64,000 nucleotides of DNA. It comes from Chaetorhynchus papuensis. Taxonomy: Eukaryota > Chordata > Aves > Passeriformes > Rhipiduridae. Below, in pieces: positions 1-13,664 of the stretch (its first letter is position 1; each line of letters starts with the position of its first letter). Position numbers and translations under genes: made by a program. The stretch covers positions 1 through 64,000 of the forward strand of contig VWYX01000733.1 in the NCBI GenBank assembly GCA_013396525.1. Direction: 5' to 3'. Below the pieces are notes generated by a model, which saw only the letters and a program-made list of their open reading frames with translations, searched no databases and was not told where the DNA came from.

Positions 1-646
1 CAAATTCCACAACATAACTGTAAAAGTACAGCAGATGAAAAGTAGCAAATCAAAATAAATGAATAATGTCTGATTCTGTGCAACATAATGTGACTGAAAG
101 AATATTTATAATAATAACAATATTCAAATATGAATTTTCAAGATTATATCTTTAAGAATTTCAAATTTTCTGCAATAGCTCCAAAATCCAGTACCAAATG
201 TTATTAAGTAATGATGAATTGAGGATTAGATTTCTAATCATGCACACAAATGTTTAAATAGTTTGCTATATTTTTCCCCCATTTAGATCACAGGCAATTT
301 CCCATCACCTAGGTGAAGTTAGATCAATAATTCCAAGTTTTAATGGAGCTGGCAGTGTTTGCCGTATTATATTCACTTTCAAATCACTCGAGATTGGAGA
401 ACTTGCACTCAGAACTACTGTCAGGACAGCAGCCCAGCTGAGCATGGGAGCTGGTAGAGACCACACCATTCACGCTGCAGAGACCTTGGCACAGCCATGT
501 TATCCAAAAAGCTTAAACTCTGGGGCTCCTAGGGGTCTGAAGACTGGAAAAACAAGGCAGAATGTCAGCTACTCCTCCAGCAGTGTGTACATCCTCACAG
601 AGGGACATCACCAGCAACACTGAGTGAAAGCTCACCCCGTAAGCAG

Positions 647-689
647 AGCTTTCACTGTCGAAACTGAGATGGTTTTGACAGTGAAAGCT
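647..689. repeat. Inverted repeat / hairpin
   Basis: Two 18-base arms (647-664 and 672-689), AGCTTTCACTGTCGAAAC and GTTTTGACAGTGAAAGCT, pair fully if one G-U is allowed, around a 7-base loop. The right arm overlaps the 5' truncation point of the CR1 copy. Confidence 0.8.
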
Positions 690-1043
690 TTAGAAAACCT
701 CATAGCACCTTCCAGTACCTGAAAAAGGAGTCTGCAAAAGAGCTGGAGAGGGAGTTTTTGCAAGGGCGTGGAGTCATAGGAGAAGGGGGAATGGCTTGAA
801 ACTGAAAGTAGGTTGAAATTAGATATTAGGTAGAGATTCTTTACTGTGAGGGTGGTGAGGCACTTGAACAGGTTGCCCAGAGAAGTAGTGGATGCCCCAT
901 CCCTAGAAGTGTTCAAGGCCAAGCTGGATGGAGCTTTGGGCAACTTGGTCTGCTGGAAGGTGTCCCTGCCCATGGCAGGGGGCTAGGACTGAGATGATAT
1001 TTAGTTTTCCTTCTAACCCAAGCCATGCTGTGCTTTTATAATT
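682..1043 (+). repeat. CR1 LINE 3' fragment
   Basis: This is the standard avian CR1 3' region: CCTTCCAGTACCTGAA, then GGGAATGGCTTGAAACTGAA, ATTCTTTACTGTGAGGGTGG, GGTTGCCCAGAGAAGTAGTG, and the TGTCCCTGCCCATGGCAGGG stretch. The terminal octamer tail is degraded. It is 5' truncated as usual, and no ORF survives. Confidence 0.9.
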
Positions 1044-2293
1044 GAAGAACATTGCACTGGGCATTAAGAAGTTCCAAAAAACCACATCAGGAGCTCCAGG
1101 TCAGCTAGAGTGCTAAGCATTAGAGATGGTTAAATATGAGGGTACCACTCACAGGTAATTTCCAAACACTGATGTTCCTGTGTGTGAACACTTACAGTAG
1201 GAATCCATACAGAGAGAAAGCAATTAATATATAATAGTTCTATTTTGGAGTGGCCCAATTTTAACCATATAAAACATTATATCTGAACAATATATGATAA
1301 TCTGTAACAAAATAAAATTGAGTGTTTCTGTTCCTTAACTGGAAACAACCACTTTCTCAAACACAACCACTCCTGTGACAGCTAAAACTAGAACATTTGG
1401 AACCACAAAAGCTATATAAATGCCTTCTGAGGTTATTTATCTCTGGGCTTTTTTTCATTTACAGCAGAACAATGGATTAAAACATTAAGAACTGCAAACA
1501 TCATTACTTCTTTTGCTCCCCAGTAAAATAGTGGGTTTAACTTGACTTACATCTTGCCAGGAAAAGTTACCATTTTTAAATGTAATAAAATATTGGGAAC
1601 TCTGTGTTCCTTTCCAAGACAGTGCACAGCAAGTGCTTCCCTTTGATTCCTCTGCAAATGCTGTCAAAAGCTTTTGCTTCTGCCTGCCTGCTATGTGAGG
1701 CAGTTGCTATCATACATTTCTACTGAAGTTCTCTCCATCTTCAGTGACCAGAAAAAAATAATGACTCACTTGTCTACTGAGAGTTTGAACACAGGATAAG
1801 AATTTGAAACCAATATTTTGAAAGAAAGACAATGGTTAACATTGATGAGATAGAGAGATAAAACTTTGTCCTAAGGTCTAGTATTGAAGTAACTGGACGC
1901 ACAGGAGAAAGAAACAAATACAAGAACTCCAGGAAACTTTTTCCTAAAGTTATCAATCTAAAAGACTATGACAAACAGATTAGAAAACTCATCCAAATTG
2001 GATTTGCTATTGAGTAAGATTTAATCACTAATGTGAGAGAAGGAGGAAAGGGAACATTCATTATTTTAGAAGGGGAATCACTGAGCAAAGCAATATACAA
2101 AGATGACATCCACAGCCTAAAGGAGCCAGTGATCTGAGTTAGAGTGACATCACAGGCCAATTTTGTATTTTTATATTTGCAAATACAATTTTTATGTGAA
2201 CTACTTCTTCATAGTCTGAAATTATAAATAAAACACACTTAGCAGGTACACAAAACCTGTTATCTAGGGTTGCTTGGGTGCTTTTGGGTGTTG

Positions 2294-2332
2294 AGGTTTT
2301 TTGGTTGTTTGTTTTTGTTTTGTTTGTTTTAT
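2294..2332 (+). repeat. T-rich (GTTT)n simple sequence
   Basis: Repeats of TTTG/GTTTT units, such as GTTTGTTTTTGTTTTGTTTG, with no other structure. Confidence 0.85.
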
Positions 2333-2980
2333 ATAACTGGAAATAGTTTGTTTTCAAACATATTACATTCCTCTTAGATGTCTTTTGCTGATAATTTTTA
2401 GCTGCACTCTGCTGCAAAGGAAATAAGTTGCACTCAATGCTCAATTCAATTATTATTCCAGAGTAATATTACCTTCTCAGCACATTAAACTAGACAGGAA
2501 CAGCCTTGCTTTCCCTAGTTAGGTAAAAACAAGCTTTTGCAGTATCCATTAATTTTAATTTTGAGTATTTAGAATACTAAATATTTTAACTCCCTATCGT
2601 AGAAGATACAAAATCCAATCTTCCATTAAAAGTGGCATACATTTATATTATTGAATATTGCAACGTCTTAGAGAGCCAAGGAGTCTCTGTGACAATCTCT
2701 AGGTATTCAGTGGCACTCCTTCCTACCTGCTAAACTCTTCCTTACCACCACCCACCCCTGGCAAATGCTTCTTTCTTCATTTCCATGACACCATCTTACA
2801 GGAGGCCTTTTTAAGTTCCACAGAAGAACATTTTCTTACCCTCTCACACATGTTGGAAAGACAAATCATTTACTGAAGGTACCTGCACCACAAATTTGCT
2901 ACCTTATTAGCTGACCAAAGCTTTATTCTTGAAAATGGTCATTCTGGAGACAAGCTCAAAACAATGCAAAAATCAGTGTT

Positions 2981-3115
2981 CACAAAAAAAAAAAAAAACA
3001 ACCCCCAAAAAAACCCACCACCACACAAAACAAAACAAAAAAAAAACCAAAAAAACCAACAAAAAAAAAAGAGAGAGAGAGAGAAAAATTAAGGGGGAAA
3101 AAAAGGAGAAAGAAC
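2981..3115 (+). repeat. A-rich simple sequence
   Basis: Low-complexity A/C tract (A15, CACAAAACAAAA units, A10) continuing into (GA)n and purine-rich sequence. The ORF across it is compositional. Confidence 0.9.
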
Positions 3116-4216
3116 ACAAAACATCCACCATATTTAATCTGCTTAAATAAAATGAAGCAAGGAAGGGTTCTTGCTCCTCAGCAGATTCTCTGGCATATGC
3201 CCTGTTGAGGTTTCAAGTAGCTACATTCCCTTATATTGAAGCTTATGCTCAAGAAGAAAATCTGATCACTCAGCATCAGCTCTTCTAATTAATCACTGTG
3301 TATATCCCCACATATATTCCCCAGATAAAATTTCTCCTTTCTGCTACTTTCTGGCTACTTTGAACCTAGCCTGCCACTTCAAACCACCAACCCGGTTCAA
3401 ATCTGCACTGCTGAAGAAAGCAGCGTCTCTGCTCCCTCACCGCAGAGCACTCAGTTGGCTACACCCTGATCCAGCTCAGGAGCTGCTGTGGTGCCAACAG
3501 TCCCGTGAAAGCCAGGGGCTCCTTTTGGGCACCATGGATTCAGCAGCTTCCCTCACTGCAGTACACACTGACAGACATTTGTACTTACAGCTACCATTTC
3601 ACATTCAGAGAAGGTACGTCTCGCAGCCTCCTCCCTCCCAAGACGTACATTTATTGGTAGTTATTCATACTAGCGAATAGAAAACTTGTCCACCTGAGGA
3701 TATAAAATCAAATACGTTTTGGGGTGGTAAGTCCCCCCAGTGGATCATTTCACTGATGTAGGTCACTGAGTAGCTGCACATGCACTTTTTCCAGCCTAAC
3801 TCAGCACACAGATCAGGGCCAGGTCAGAAGAGATATATGCTGACATTCCCTAACCCACACCAGTCCTCTCTGCTAGACATTTTCCACTGCTGTTCACACA
3901 GACAGGTACTGCTTTTGCCTCTCCTCAACCCTGAAGAGCTTGATCTCTTCTCAGTGAAAGGTATTTCTATTTTGGGACCATGTTCTGTTTTAATAGCTTC
4001 TAAATTTTAAACCAGAAATTATACTACAGTGCAGTGTGGAAAGTGGTAGATTCTGGTTTGCTATCTATCTCTGAGGCAGTAAAAACTGGCAGGTCCACAT
4101 TTAGATAGACCACTAATTGTTTCTTTAAAACTTTGTGTCCTTCTATTCTGTATAGATATGTATATATTTATGTACATGTGTGTGCACACATACTGATATA
4201 TATTAGAGTGTATTGG

Positions 4217-4300
4217 TTGGTGTCCTTGCCCATGGCAGGGGATTGCAACTAAATGATCTTTAAGGTCCCTTCCAACCCAAACCATTCTGTGATTCTGTAT
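4217..4300 (+). repeat. CR1 LINE 3' end, very short copy
   Basis: Only the last part of CR1 is present: TGTCCTTGCCCATGGCAGGG, AAATGATCTTTAAGGTCCCT, TCCAACCCAAACCATTCTGT, and a GATTCTGT tail. It is a strongly 5'-truncated insertion. Confidence 0.92.
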
Positions 4301-6861
4301 TTGTCCTGACATGTTTGTACACAAAAGCCTACAAACTATAATCATACTTCTGAGTATGTGAGGTGCTTATTGTTAATACACATGAAAATCATGGTTAAAA
4401 AAACACATAAACCTTTCTTTCTAGATTAACACAAAACTACTGTCCAGAAACCAATCACCAAAGTGCTTTGTACGCATATTAAATTTAACTTTTCTAGAAA
4501 TCAGCACCAACCCAGAGGCACACATTTGCACAAAGAATGCTACTGCTCCTTGAGCCCACTAGTGCTACTAAAACATCAAATATATCTTGTGTACCTCACA
4601 AACCTTTACAATTTGAAGACGGGGAAAAGACCCGCTAATTTCTGTTTCAGCCTTGCAATAATAAAAGACAAAAGTGGCTCAAGACAATGACCATCATATT
4701 AATATGACAGCATATATTATTGAATATTATTAATCCCTTCAAGTAGATTATTATCCAAAGGAGATGCATTTTCCAACTGGAACAAACTGCTCATTCTTAT
4801 ATCAGAGAAAATTTAGAATTTCACACCATTTGCAGCAGGTTTGCCCTAAAAGATTCCATATCCTACCGCTACCAGAACCCACCCACAAAAATAATATACC
4901 CGAGAAGAAATGTTTTAAACCATTAGAACATTTTGCACAAAAAAAACCCCATGACAGAGCCTTGAAGGTGATTAGAGCATGGACAATCTGTGTACTCATC
5001 ACAAAAAACCCTCCTTCCATGTATTTTAAAAAAAATATTTTCTTATATTAAAAAAGTAATCCATGTGAAATACAAAAATATTTGAGGTTATACACACAAA
5101 TGGATGTAATGAATGCTTGGTAGCCATGTGCCTGTATTGTCAGATACAAGAATAATTATTTCATGGAACACACATGGATGATTATTGGCTTCAAGGGACT
5201 AAAAGCAGTAAATCTTTCACTTACCAATTTACACACTTCTCTAACCCTGGCACAGAAGTTACTGCTGTCTATACTATAAAACATGCTTGCCCTCTGCTCA
5301 AGTCCCAGTTGCAGGACCCATGAAATGAAGTAGAACAACAGCACCTTACAAAGCCATGGCTGTTCAGCAGCAGTATCAGCTTTCCTCATAGTAAAATCCA
5401 AACCTTATTGGATATACAATAAACACAGACTGGACAGCTAGTAAGTTATTGCACGCCACTGAAACTGCAACAACACAAACCCCTATAATTGCCACAGTGA
5501 AATAAAACCAAAAGAGAAGTTTAGCATCAAGTGTTGGTCTCTGGTAGCTCACTCATTCAGAAATAAGTAGACCACCAAACCCACTTAATTCTGAACACAG
5601 AGAAGTGACTCAAACCACCCTACTTGTCTTTCCTCTCCACTCAATTGATGCTGGTCCTACCAGTCACCAGTATGAAACTTGTTTCCAATTCTTGGCCTCA
5701 GCACATGTCTACATGACAAAAATAGGGGTGTTAAAGTGTTAAGAATTTTCTAGAGACAATCTCTCTGTGTAAAAGATGGATACAGAAAGGTCCAGTTTGA
5801 ACTTTTCCTGAATTACTTCGAAAAGGGTCCCAATGAGAGGAAGCAAACCAAAACAACACATCAGCAAGCACTTATCACTGTAATAACTGATGCCAGCATC
5901 ATTTCATACACAATCATTTACCAGCTGCTCCCAAAAGAAGACCAGTTAAAAGGTAACATTATTTTTAAAACCTTGTATTTTCTCTGAAAATTGCAAGCTT
6001 CAAGCGTTTTAGCCATAACCTACTGAAAAGGGCATTCAGTGATCAAACTGAGCAAATACATTTTTCCAGAAAATATTTTTTTCCGGTAATGTTAAAACTT
6101 AACATAGATTACATCAGCTGAACTTTCCTCACATCAGCTCTTAGCTGCATGGTCTGAGGCAATGCAACAGCCGCTCTCCAAACTCCACATATGTGACAAA
6201 AATCACCAACCTCCAGAGCTGTAAAGGTCACAATAGATGAGCCAGCTCATTTGTGTGGGCTCTTAAAGAGCTGCAAAAATGTTAGCCACTTAATTATTCC
6301 CCAAGTATTATTCAAATGGAAGCACCGTAGATATTGCTTGTAAAAGTACAGTATTGCTAATCGTAATTTGTTTTGACCATTACATCCTCCTTTGCAACCA
6401 GACTCCTACCCAGCCGCCTTGCAAGAGCAAGAATGTAGACACTAATCACTATCTATGTATGATTACTACTGCATAAAATGATGTCAGCATCACATTTTTT
6501 CTAATGAGCATGGAGTGGATATTGGATTTTGTGCACGCTCTGACACACCTGGGAAAGCTTAACAATATTTTGGGCAGTTTCTTCCTTTAAGTTCTCAGCT
6601 GAGTTACATCAATACTTCTGAGTTTAACACATTTTCTGCACAAGGTACATTTAGAGATATCTGAAAAATAAGCTAAGAGATTTGTTTCCAGGAATGTTAA
6701 TGCCACTGATCAGATTTATTTTCTAATTTCTGTTGTGTGGGAGATGCTGAAAAGCCCACAACTAGTGACAACACTTGAAACCACCCAGTGACAGATGAAA
6801 AAATTCCCCCACAGGCTCTAAACCAGCTTCACTGGGTAGAAACTAATCCTGGGGACAAATA

Positions 6862-7028
6862 TCAGAGAATCAGAGAATGGTTTGGTTTGGAAAACATAAT
6901 CTAGTTCCAATGCTCCTGACAAGGGTAGGGACACCTTTCCCTAGACCAGATTGCTCAAAGTCCCATCCAACCTGGCATTGAACACTTCCAGGGATATGTC
7001 ATCCACAGCTTTCGTGGGCACAACAGGG
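6862..7028 (-). repeat. CR1 LINE 3' fragment, minus strand
   Basis: In reverse orientation, AGAATCAGAGAATGGTTTGG marks the CR1 3' end, followed by GGGACACCTTTCCCTAGACC, GCTCAAAGTCCCATCCAACC and CCACAGCTTTCGTGGGCA. It is short and diverged. Confidence 0.88.
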
Positions 7029-10000
7029 CATCCACAACTACTTAGTGACAATATTCTTATCTTTACACTGGCAACGACACACCTTGAACTAGCAACAACT
7101 GCTAGAACAGCTATCATTCACTACATACAAACCCACTTCTTAAATTAGTAGCAGTAAAGCTGCATAGTACAAAAACCTAGAACAGCAAAATCAGTGAAAA
7201 AATCTTCCCAGTTTAAATGTCACTGCAGCACAACTTTATGTATTTCTTACCCCAGGTGCTGGATAAACACATTGGCACGACTGCTGGGATAAAACATGAA
7301 ACCAGCACACCCTTAGCCAGGCCTGCAGCTCCCGAAGATGCCACTGCACACAATTCCCAGGCTGCACACACGACTTTTGCTGGCGTTAAGGCTGCATAGC
7401 ACCAGCAAGTGGTTGCACAGAATAAAACCAAAAAATTTTCCTACATTACAAATGTTCCCGTATTTAAAAATAACGAGTGTTGCACTCTACTTTTTTGCAA
7501 GTCATGGCATGTTATCAGTCGTCTTTCCTCAGAGGTGATCCTGCTTGCCCACATTAGCAATCTATTTAAAGTGCTGTTTTAAAAGCAGAAAGGGAATGAA
7601 CCTAAACTAATAAAAGCCTATTCTCTCCCTCTGTTCTTGTGAACCTCCCCTGCACGTTTTACAAAAGCCAGGGGAAATACATTGATTTGGGTGTGAGTAT
7701 TGCCTACCAAATACTACCCTACAAAATAATCTTTTTTTCCCAGCATAATTCATTGAAGATCCTTGTCATTTAAAAAACCCAACAAAGCATGAAATGCCAT
7801 TTTCATTTAACAAAAATCTAACCTGAAAAGCTTATATGCGAGAGACATACCCAAACACTTACACACACACAAAAAAATAGAATGAGATTATTTATTTTTG
7901 AGAACAATCAAACAATAAACCCATCAGAAGACAGTGAATATTTGCGGCAAGGTCTTTCAAAAGGGAACAAAGTGAGGAGAAGATGACATATAAACAGCCT
8001 AACAGTTGGATGTGCCAACAGACATAGGATTATTAGAAATGTAATTCTGAGCAACTTGAACTGGAAAAAAGCACAGAAGTCTCTGGAAAATTCCTCCCCC
8101 CACCATATCAGACTGTAAATTTCACTAACAGGAGAGCTCTTCAGTTGCAGCATCAGAGTTAAATACTACAAAATATTTTTGTCCCCTCTTAACTCTTCTC
8201 CTTATTTTTCTGAAGCCACAAAATATTTTGCAGCAGGCTCTGCATTTAAGCCGTTATCCCAGAACTCACAGGCATTTTCTGCTCAGGGAGGGAAGATGCA
8301 CTAGATCAGGACTAGTTATTCTTACTGGCAGTAAAACTCTTCAAATATTGTACACAGTTTCTGTGAATGCTACCAAAGTCAAAAGTGACACCAAGGGATT
8401 AATGCAGCTTCTCTGTGGTGCTGCAGGCACACAGCACACTCACACCTCATGGCTCCATGAACTCCAATCCTGAGTGGCATTGCCAGGGTCTTCTACCAGC
8501 CATTACTACTACTAGTAGAAATCCTTTCAGGAAAAAAAAAATTGCCCTGGTTGAGGTGAGGGACCAGAAATGATCTCTTACTTGAGAACAGAAACAACTC
8601 ATGCTCCTTCTCCTCCTAACTCCTGAAGAAATATTTAAATGCATACATTGATGGATGACTGTAATATTCCATTTCAGAATTATTCCATTCAGAGAAAAAA
8701 GTGAGTATATCAATGCACTAATACTGTTTTGTGCCAAAAAAAGAAATTAAAAATTTTGTCTATTTTTTTCCAAGCTGCAGATTTCAAGAGTTTCATTAGG
8801 TTCATAAAAAAGAAAAAGGGATTTCCAGTACAACACAGACCATGAAGACTACTACAGCATTATGGGACACTGTTACAGCTCAGTTTTATTCTGTTATTGG
8901 AGACTGCAATGATGACAGACTCAACAAGATTTCATCTTACATCACGTTAAACCTTCAACCACCACCACTTATGAAATTCAGAGCTACATTTGTGTAACCA
9001 GCTAAGACCTATCATCTTACAATCAATCCTCATTACAGGGTATGACACAGAATGGTACTATGTGATAATAACAGGAAGAAAAATAAAAGCACATCTAGAA
9101 CCAATCTAGAAAATAAGCATACACTCAATTTTTTTCCTGTTTTTAAGGTAAATTTAAAAATGGAAATGAGAAGTTTTTCCATATACAGTAGGAGTTATGT
9201 TTCAAATCTAATTCTAATTCTGTTTAGCCTCTGACTAGAGATTTACAAAATGCATAAATGTGTGGTTTTGAGTCCCCCCTTAAAAAAAGGAAAATAAAAT
9301 CACAAGAGCATAATTTAGATGTGAAGCAATATTTTTTTTTTTATTTCAATGTCCTGTTCTTTGATATAAACATATTCTCTGGACATGTATAATTTAGTGG
9401 GAAAATTACAGAAAGGAAATGCAATAATCAGGATAGTCAAGGCCAGTATTTTAATAAAAGCCTCATCTAAAAGCTTCTATTTTCTTCTACATTGCCTTTC
9501 AGTTGACATGCAAAAATAGCATAAATGTACACTAGAAAATGAGGATCATCTTCACTGTGGTACAGGAAACCTACAGACCTCTAAAAGCAATATAGGCTGA
9601 AAAAAAACCAAACCATAGATATGTAATACATATGATTTAATGATATATATGTTTAATTACCAGAATAATTTCATATACAACTTAAGACCAGAGTAAAATC
9701 TGCTTTCTCAATAGACAAGTGAAAAGAAGTGAAATGAGAAAGGATATCGAAACTAAAGCAAAGACCTGTATTTGACTATAGTCTCTAGAGTTTATTTTGG
9801 GGATGCTGGCACACATTATGACCACTTGCAAACTGGTTATGCTTAGAAAAGAATTTCTGACTCATGTACAAGTGTATAAGCTACAGTAATCAATCAAGGG
9901 TGCAAGAGGACATTTTAACACCACTGAAATCCTACAGTGTAAAGGCAACCTAAATTCCCCAAATTGTGTATATGACCTGACAAAGTCATTGGGACAACAC

Positions 10001-10605
10001 AGAATCTACCACCTTCCCTTCCATACCAAGGACACTTTAAATACAGTGCTGACTGTAAAGGTATTGTTTTAAAACCACAGTGGACCTTAGAAGAAACTGG
10101 CAGCAATTTCCAGCATTTTAGGAAACATTATGAGTACTTTGCAAGCAAACTGCTACTTACTTCACAACATTTTCTAACCTAGTATTGTGTTTGGTAAAAA
10201 GAGTCCCACGTAGTTTCTCTTTTATTACTTCATTAGAGAACAGATGCCCTTGGAGAATATTCTGTAAATGTTTTTAATAATATTAAGCTTTGGACATAAT
10301 TTATAGCCAAGATCCTAAGCATAGCTAAATCACACCTGCAACAACTTTCTTTAAAATACTCAGACAAAAAGCATTCAAACTCCACAGATGCAAAAGCAAA
10401 AGTCAGTCAAAGAACACAACTTCCCCGTATATGCAAGACCTGAAGGAGAAGTTTCAAGTTCAGTGGTGGTGGTGAAGACCATGCACAATTATCCTCCTAT
10501 TGCTCAAGCTTAAAACACTTTTACTAGACACCCACAATGACTATAATATAATTGTGTACCAAACTCTGCTGTCTTTATTTTTGTTTTATCTAAACAGCAG
10601 TCTAA
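7029..10605. other. Intronic, nothing recognised
   Basis: AT-rich, with a short CA run near 7,860 and a T run near 9,332. No exon, repeat family or RNA gene recognised. Confidence 0.7.
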
Positions 10606-11010
10606 GCAATGAAGGCTGAGCGAGGTGGGGCTGTTCAGCCTGGAGAAGAGAAGGCTCTGGGGTGACCTTATAGCACCTTCCAGTACCTAAAGGGGCTACA
10701 AGACAGCAGGATTGGGACTTTCTATAAGGGCATGGAATGATAATGACAAGGGGGAATGGTTTGAAACTGAAGGAGGGTAGATTTAGTTTGGATGTTAGGA
10801 AGAAATTCTTTACAGTGAGGGTGGCGAGGCACTGGCACAGGCTGCCCAGAGAGGTTATGAGTGCTCCATCCCTGGAAGTCTTCAAGGCCAGGTAGGATGG
10901 GGCTTTGAGCCACGTGATTTAGTGGAAAATGTCCCTGCCCAGGGCAGGGAGTTGGAACTGGATGATCTTTAAGGTCCCTTCCAACTCAAATCACTTTATG
11001 ATTCTATGAA
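10606..11010 (+). repeat. CR1 LINE 3' fragment with intact tail
   Basis: It begins at GGCTGAGCGAGGTGGGGCTG and runs through GTTCAGCCTGGAGAAGAGAA, the GGGAATGGTTTGAAACTGAA region and GATGATCTTTAAGGTCCCTT to a TTATGATTCTATGAA tail. It is one of the better preserved copies. Confidence 0.93.
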
Positions 11011-11834
11011 GAGGATATATGTCACTTCAAAAGAACACAGGTTGGCAATATCCTTCTCTAAAATAAGGAATATAATTCATGTTTCAGAATGGAGAAAGGA
11101 ATGTGGGAAAGCAAATGAAAACCAGTGCTACCACAGGATAAGAAGAGTGCACAGACAAAGCTGATTATTACCATGCAGTTTCTCATGCTTTTATAATATG
11201 CAACTAGAACATACAGGCTCCACTTAAACATAGGACAAAGTAATGCCATAATTTGAAATCCATCCAAAAGACCAGCAATTACCTAATGAAGTATATTTAA
11301 TCAGAAACCAAGTTATTCGCAGTCTAATGTTTTTTCTTCTTTTAACTATGCAATTCCCCCTCCAAAGCATAAAATTAAGACTAATACTAAAACTCATTAA
11401 TTTATAGCAATTATCATAAAGTTACCTTGGTTCTCAAAAACTATTTATTCATTTCGGCCCACTCTAAATACTATATTAGCTAAATCTATTGGATGCAGCT
11501 AGTGCTTAAATAAAATTAACCTCAGTCAACATCAGTCTTAAAGACAATCAAGAAGTTTCCACAATCAAGGAATAATTTTACATAAAAGCTAGACAGTTTA
11601 AGATACTAGAACAATAAGAGATTAATAGGCTGCAGTATTTTAAAATTAAGTAACAGCACAGTAGCTCTCACAAAGTTGTAAAGAAGAAGCTGTAAACACA
11701 ACAGAAACTTCTGAATTTACGCAACAGTGTATTCTCCTGGCAAACCCCTTCAAACTTTGATGCTGTGGGACATGACACAATGTTAATGTTATCACCAATA
11801 AATATAGTACCATTTCATGATCACTTTTACTGAG

Positions 11835-12411
11835 TGTCCTGGGGTGACATTATGATATGAAATATGTATCCCCTCTCATCGGTTTTGGTGCCTTTCTGTG
11901 CCTTTAAACTGAGCCTGCNNNNNNNNNNNNNNNNNNNNNNNNNNNNNNNNNNNNNNNNNNNNNNNNNNNNNNNNNNNNNNNNNNNNNNNNNNNNNNNNNN
12001 NNNNNNNNNNNNNNNNNNNNNNNNNNNNNNNNNNNNNNNNNNNNNNNNNNNNNNNNNNNNNNNNNNNNNNNNNNNNNNNNNNNNNNNNNNNNNNNNNNNN
12101 NNNNNNNNNNNNNNNNNNNNNNNNNNNNNNNNNNNNNNNNNNNNNNNNNNNNNNNNNNNNNNNNNNNNNNNNNNNNNNNNNNNNNNNNNNNNNNNNNNNN
12201 NNNNNNNNNNNNNNNNNNNNNNNNNNNNNNNNNATCATTTGGCATTATTATCCTTTTCTGTGTGTTGTGTTAAATAAATAGTTTTTATCTCTTTCACTTT
12301 CCTCCGAGGAAAATAATTTTTTTTTCCCGAACCTGGTGGGGGGAGGGGTGGTGGCAACCTGCTTTTTCCCTCAGGGGATATTTCTTTTCCAAATTTGGCC
12401 AAACTGGCACA
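11835..12411 (+). mobile_element. Solo LTR of an avian endogenous retrovirus, interrupted by assembly gap
   Basis: It starts TGTCCTGGGGTGAC and ends AAACTGGCACA, and is flanked on both sides by CTGAG (11,830-11,834 and 12,412-12,416), a 5-bp target-site duplication. AATAAA at 12,273-12,278 gives a plus orientation. The middle 315 bases are N. TGT...ACA ends and a 5-bp duplication fit a class III (ERVL-like) element; a 6-bp reading (ACTGAG) is also possible. I recall this LTR family from songbirds. No retroviral gene is visible beside it. Confidence 0.85.
11919..12233. other. Assembly gap
   Basis: 315 consecutive N, located inside a repetitive LTR. ORFs reported through it are meaningless. 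Confidence 1.
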
Positions 12412-13037
12412 CTGAGACAGAAAGACACTTCCTTCCTTTTTACATTTCTGCAGCTTCCTCAGAGTATTTTTAATAAAAATTTATTACCTCCAAATGCAAT
12501 TTAATTCAGTGGAGGCATATGAATGAAAATAGATTTTTCTCCTTCTCCTGAGGAAGTAACACCTTCGTTAGGTATCAAAAAATACAACAGATGTCCCACA
12601 ATATAGACCAAATGTATGTGTAGGGTTAAAAGATTCACTTTGAAACACAGAATGAATGTATAGAAAAAATGATGAGTAATACAATGAAAATTTGGACAGG
12701 AAAGATGAAATTGTTAAGCAAATAAAGGTTAAAATCAATAGCATTTCACATTCCAGCTGGTATTTTATGATTGAAAGCATCAGGACAACAGGCATCCTGC
12801 AGGTTTTAGTGGAAAGTCAGAGTGATCGTTTGCCTCAGAGGACCTGAAAAACATGGTTTTCCTGTTTCCCTTCTTCCAACCACTCATTCCCACAACCTTC
12901 TTTGTACCAGCACACTAGCGATCACAAAGTCAAGGACTTAGATTAGACTAAAGTTGCCTTTTTTTGGTGGGTTATGGCCCTTGCAAAGGAGGATACACAA
13001 CTGCACAGATGGTGGCTTTAACCTCTTCAATGGATGC

Positions 13038-13664
13038 ACAAACAGATCAGTGTGTTCTTGTGGCCAAAAAGGCCAAAGATATCCAGGGGTGCATCAGGAG
13101 GAACATTGCCAGCAGGTCAGGGCCTGCCCCTCTGCTCAGCCCTGCTGAGGCCTCACCTGGAGTGCTGTGTCCAGTTCTGGGATCCTCAGGACAAGGCAGA
13201 TGTGGAGCTCGTGGAGTGCATCCAGTGGAGGAAAACAAAGATAATTAAGGGACTGGAGAGTCTCTCTTATAGCAAAGGCTGAGGGAGCTGGGCCTGTTCA
13301 GCCTCGGAAAGAGACAACTGAGAGGGGACCTCATCCGTGTCTGTCAGTGTCTGCAGGGAGGTGTCAGAGGGTGGACCAGGCTCTGCTCCATGGTGCCCAG
13401 CAATGGGACAAGAGGCAATGGGCAGAAACTGATGCCCAGGAAGTTCCACCTGAACATGAGGAAGAACTTCTTTCCTGTGCTGTGACCAAGCACTGGAACA
13501 GATTGTCCAGAGAGGGTGTGGAGTCTCCTCACTGGATATATCCAAGAAACTTCTGGACACAAACCTGTGCCATGTGCTCTGAGATGACCCTGTTTGAGCA
13601 GGGACATTGGACCAGATGACCCACTGTGGTCCCTTCCAGCCTTACCCATTTTGGGACTCCATGA
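13038..13664 (+). repeat. CR1 LINE fragment with reverse-transcriptase C-terminal remnant
   Basis: The 5' part still encodes the end of the CR1 RT protein (LVAKKAKDIQGCIRRNIASR), followed by GTGCTGTGTCCAGTTCTGGG and the 3' UTR with GAACATGAGGAAGAACTTCT. It ends TGGTCCCTTCCAGCCTTACC. The 3' sequence differs from the other copies (AAGAACTTCTTTCCTGTGCT), which suggests a different CR1 subfamily. Frames are broken, so it is a dead copy. Confidence 0.92.

Larger units (their letters stand above)
1044..6861. other. Intronic, mostly no recognised feature
   Basis: AT-rich single-copy-looking sequence apart from the simple repeats and the short CR1 end at 4.2 kb. ORFs are short and lack known domains. 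Confidence 0.7.

Noticed and set aside
2929..3150. Lysine-rich 73-codon ORF
   Set aside because: Translation of A-rich simple sequence.
11864..12277. Three ORFs of 113-137 codons
   Set aside because: They consist almost wholly of N from the assembly gap.
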